This document shows positions 15,164-17,014 of a stretch of 17,014 nt of DNA, piece by piece (the first letter of the stretch is position 1; every line of letters begins with the position of its first letter). The stretch spans positions 1 through 17,014 of the forward strand of contig JBILTS010000032.1 in the NCBI GenBank assembly GCA_044371405.1, written 5' to 3'. The notes under the pieces were generated by a model. That model was not told the origin of the DNA. It did no database searches and saw only the letters and a list, made by a program, of their open reading frames with translations. Position numbers and translations under genes: made by a program. This DNA comes from RGEC01 sp044371405 (GTDB lineage: Bacteria > Bacteroidota > Bacteroidia > NS11-12g > UBA955).

Positions 15164-15456
15164 GTAAACCAGTTCAGGTCAATAATAATGGTCCACAGGG
15201 CATTAAGAATGGTGCCAATTAACCAGCCCCTGCCAAAATTGAGCAGTCTGGGATTGCTCATCACCAAAAAGAAAATGCCAATATTGGCGGCCACGCCCAC
15301 CTGGTAATAGGTATTGTAAAATCCTTCGCCATGCACAATGGCGTAAATAATGGTTTGAAACTGAATGCCCTGTGCCATGGCAATCCACCCTGCCACCAGC
15401 ATGGGCAGCATGGCAGCAATGAGCAAACCGCTTACCAGTTGTATAATCCTATCCAT
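15160..15456 (-). CDS. Small integral membrane protein between surE and lpxB
   Basis: 98 residues, not recognised as a named family. Three hydrophobic segments are visible, at about 5-28 (LVSGLLIAAMLPMLVAGWIA), 50-66 (around VGVAANIGIFFLVM) and 76-94 (GRGWLIGTILNALWTIIIDL), with few charges between them. No signal cleavage site or catalytic motif is seen. Its start overlaps the end of surE by 8 bp and its end overlaps lpxB by 4 bp, so it is translated in a coupled way with both and is a real gene despite its size. Position suggests a role at the inner membrane near lipid A synthesis, but nothing in the sequence shows this. Confidence 0.82.
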   Translation of the reverse strand: MDRIIQLVSGLLIAAMLPMLVAGWIAMAQGIQFQTIIYAIVHGEGFYNTYYQVGVAANIGIFFLVMSNPRLLNFGRGWLIGTILNALWTIIIDLNWFT

Positions 15457-16219
15457 TTAAATCCCAATTATTAATAGCACCAATGCGCTGATGATCTGTC
15501 AAATCAAACATAGTGGGCACCACAGAGATATACCCGTTTTGCAAAGCCCATTCGTCGGTATCCTGTCCATGGTCCATATTCACAAACTTACCGGTCATCC
15601 AGTAATACGTGCGCCCAAACGGGTCGGTGCGCTGATCAAAGTCCTCTTTCCATTTGGCCTGTGCCTGCCGACAAACCTTAATGCCTTTGATAACGCCATC
15701 ATCGGGCTTAGGAATATTTACATTCAGCAATGTGCCGTAAGGCAAATCGTTGGTTAGCACATTCTCCGCAATCTTTTTGATAAACGGTTTTGCAGGAATA
15801 AAATCGGCCTCCCAGCTGTAATCGCAAAGCGAAAATCCGATGGCTTTCATGCCATCAATGGCCCCTTCCATCGCTGCACTCATGGTACCGCTGTAAATCA
15901 CGTTGATGCTGCTGTTGGAACCATGGTTAATGCCCGACACCATTAAATCCGGTTTGCGGGGCAATATCTTATCGATAGCAATTTTCACGCAATCCACTGG
16001 CGTGCCGCTGCACTGCCAGGACTCAACTCCCTGAAAAAGTTCCACTTTGGTGAGCCGTATGGGCTGATTGATGGTAATGGCGTGTCCCATGGCGCTCTGC
16101 GGTTTATCGGGGGCTACCACAATCACTTCGCCCAGTTCCAGCATGGTTTCTACCAGTGCCGAAATGCCGGGAGACGTAATACCGTCATCGTTGCTGATCA
16201 ATATCAGGGGTTTTGTCAT
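15449..16219 (-). CDS. surE: 5'/3'-nucleotidase SurE
   Basis: 256 residues, usual SurE length. Removes phosphate from nucleoside 5'- and 3'-monophosphates in the cytoplasm and uses a divalent metal. The metal ligands are visible: D11 and D12 in LISNDDGITSPG, S42 in DKPQSAMGHAIT and N98 in SGINHGSN. YSGTMSAAMEG and the CSGTPVDCV segment are also typical. The start MTKPLILISNDDG is the family start. First gene of the overlapping set with the small membrane protein and lpxB. Upstream, purM starts on the other strand 94 bp away, with a 33-bp inverted repeat in between. Confidence 0.97.
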   Translation of the reverse strand: MTKPLILISNDDGITSPGISALVETMLELGEVIVVAPDKPQSAMGHAITINQPIRLTKVELFQGVESWQCSGTPVDCVKIAIDKILPRKPDLMVSGINHGSNSSINVIYSGTMSAAMEGAIDGMKAIGFSLCDYSWEADFIPAKPFIKKIAENVLTNDLPYGTLLNVNIPKPDDGVIKGIKVCRQAQAKWKEDFDQRTDPFGRTYYWMTGKFVNMDHGQDTDEWALQNGYISVVPTMFDLTDHQRIGAINNWDLNG

Positions 16220-16246
16220 GTTGCAAAATTCGGGGATTTATGCGGC

Positions 16247-16279
16247 AGAATTGACAACTTTTTGAAAGTTGTCAATTCT
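16247..16279. repeat. Perfect 33-bp inverted repeat between surE and purM
   Basis: Arms AGAATTGACAACTTT (16247-16261) and AAAGTTGTCAATTCT (16265-16279) are exact reverse complements, with a TTG loop. It lies between divergent starts, so it is not a terminator for either gene. It ends at the -33 position of the purM promoter. Operator or cruciform-forming site are the likely options. Confidence 0.85.
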
Positions 16280-16309
16280 TCGCCAATGCCTGACAATCGC
16301 GTATATTTG
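16279..16309 (+). promoter_or_regulatory. purM promoter, close to the start codon
   Basis: TATATTTG at 16302-16309 is an exact -7 element ending 4 bp before the ATG at 16314. The -33 is weak: TTC at 16279-16281 with a 20-nt spacer. The transcript would begin at or a few bases before the start codon. The inverted repeat at 16247-16279 touches the -33. Confidence 0.55.
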
Positions 16310-16313
16310 CACC

Positions 16314-17014
16314 ATGCAGGATAAATACGGTTTACGCGGTGTTTCCAGCCAAAAGGAAGACGTGCATAACGCCATACGCCACGTAGACAAAGGCCTGTAT
16401 CCCAAAGCATTCTGCAAAATCATTCCCGACCTGCTGGGTAATGACCCCGAATACTGCAACATCATGCACGCCGATGGCGCGGGGACCAAAAGCAGTCTTG
16501 CCTACCTCTACTGGCGCGAAACCGGAGACATGAGCGTGTGGAAAGGCATTGCGCAGGATGCCATTGTGATGAATACCGATGACCTTCTGTGCGTGGGGGT
16601 TACCGGCCCTTTCTTGCTCAGCAGCACCATCGGGCGCAACAAAAACCTCATTCCCGGTGAAGTCATCGCCGCTATTATCAACGGTACAGAAGAATTTTGT
16701 GCCAACATGCGCGACATGGGCGTTGAAATCTACACCACCGGCGGCGAAACTGCCGATGTGGGCGATCTGGTGCGCACAGTTATTGTGGATTCTACATTAA
16801 CTGCCAGGGCCAAACGCAGCGACATTATCAGCAACCACACCATCGCTCCGGGGCAAGTGATTGTAGGTTTTGCATCCTACGGAAAAGCCACCTACGAAAG
16901 CGAGTACAACGGAGGCATGGGCAGCAATGGCCTCACTAGCGCCCGCCATGACGTTTTCAGCGCGGAGTACCGCGAAAAATATCCCGAAACCTACGACACA
17001 GATCTGCCCGAAAA
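16314..17014 (+). CDS. purM: Phosphoribosylformylglycinamidine cyclo-ligase (AIR synthetase), 5' part
   Basis: 233 codons are in the window; the gene runs off the right end. It starts MQDKYGLRGVSSQKEDVHNA and continues with KGLYPKAFCKIIPDLLGNDP, NIMHADGAGTKSSLAYLYW, WKGIAQDAIVMNTDDLLCVG and LLSSTIGRNKNLIPGEVIAA, the characteristic PurM of Bacteroides and relatives, which is more distant from the enterobacterial enzyme. It closes the imidazole ring of formylglycinamidine ribotide with ATP, step five of purine synthesis. GETADVGD fits the ATP/Mg-binding region of the PurM fold. The family is usually near 390 residues, so about 60 percent is visible. Divergent from surE. Confidence 0.95.
   Translation, partial: MQDKYGLRGVSSQKEDVHNAIRHVDKGLYPKAFCKIIPDLLGNDPEYCNIMHADGAGTKSSLAYLYWRETGDMSVWKGIAQDAIVMNTDDLLCVGVTGPFLLSSTIGRNKNLIPGEVIAAIINGTEEFCANMRDMGVEIYTTGGETADVGDLVRTVIVDSTLTARAKRSDIISNHTIAPGQVIVGFASYGKATYESEYNGGMGSNGLTSARHDVFSAEYREKYPETYDTDLPE

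Noticed and set aside
14639..15307. 222-codon open frame on the plus strand opposite lpxB and the small membrane protein
   Set aside because: It runs across two genuine minus-strand genes and has no recognisable domain or start signals.

Overview
The window looks like chromosomal DNA from a Gram-negative member of the Bacteroidota. The evidence is a large secreted protein with a type IX secretion (T9SS) C-terminal sorting domain, a PurM of the Bacteroides type, LpxB and an LpxH-like hydrolase for lipid A, an OmpA-type lipoprotein, starts without Shine-Dalgarno sequences, and several promoters of the Bacteroidota form (TTG or TTTG, about 20 bp, then TAnnTTTG). Family names come from recognising protein motifs by eye; no database was searched.

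Layout. (1) 1-1820, minus strand: the end of a mobile-mystery-protein pair (mmpA, an XRE-type regulator, and the first 65 codons of mmpB, the Fic-family partner), then a WYL-domain regulator. The mmpA promoter is covered by an ATTGACTTT repeat recurring every 33 bp. (2) 1863-2969, minus: a secreted beta-propeller-like protein with a Lys/His/Pro-rich tail. Its promoter is back to back with that of (3) 3073-3695, plus: an MntA/HepT (nucleotidyltransferase/HEPN) toxin-antitoxin pair whose hepT is frameshifted near its 3' end. A 38-bp near-palindrome and a bidirectional terminator follow. (4) 3800-6195, minus: an OmpA-family lipoprotein and a CstB-like fusion of a metallo-beta-lactamase domain with two rhodanese domains. 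(5) 6416-8322, plus: a two-gene operon of an LpxH-like metallophosphoesterase and a GT-B-like glycosyltransferase. (6) 8396-10072, plus: a TPR / transmembrane / coiled-coil / HTH protein. (7) 10226-13876, plus: a 1216-residue T9SS-exported protein with a discoidin-like domain and autotransporter-associated beta-strand repeats; four 11-bp tandem units lie upstream of its promoter. (8) 13935-16219, minus: tRNA-Ala(GGC) and the overlapping set surE, small membrane protein, lpxB. (9) 16314 to the window end, plus: the start of purM, separated from surE by a perfect 33-bp inverted repeat.

How the genes fit together. LpxB, the LpxH-like enzyme, the glycosyltransferase, the OmpA-like lipoprotein and the T9SS substrate all concern the outer membrane and cell surface. 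SurE and PurM belong to nucleotide metabolism. The accessory part is 1-3740, with two compact toxin-antitoxin-like pairs and a WYL regulator; it is the most likely stretch to be mobile or defence-related. No complete new multi-gene system is evident. The less ordinary signals are the phased operator of mmpA, the broken hepT behind an apparently leaderless mntA, the 11-bp repeat array, and the surE/purM palindrome. No gene-free stretch exceeds 300 bases; the longest, 6196-6415 (220 bp), is AT-rich and holds no element I can defend beyond a weak -7-like match.
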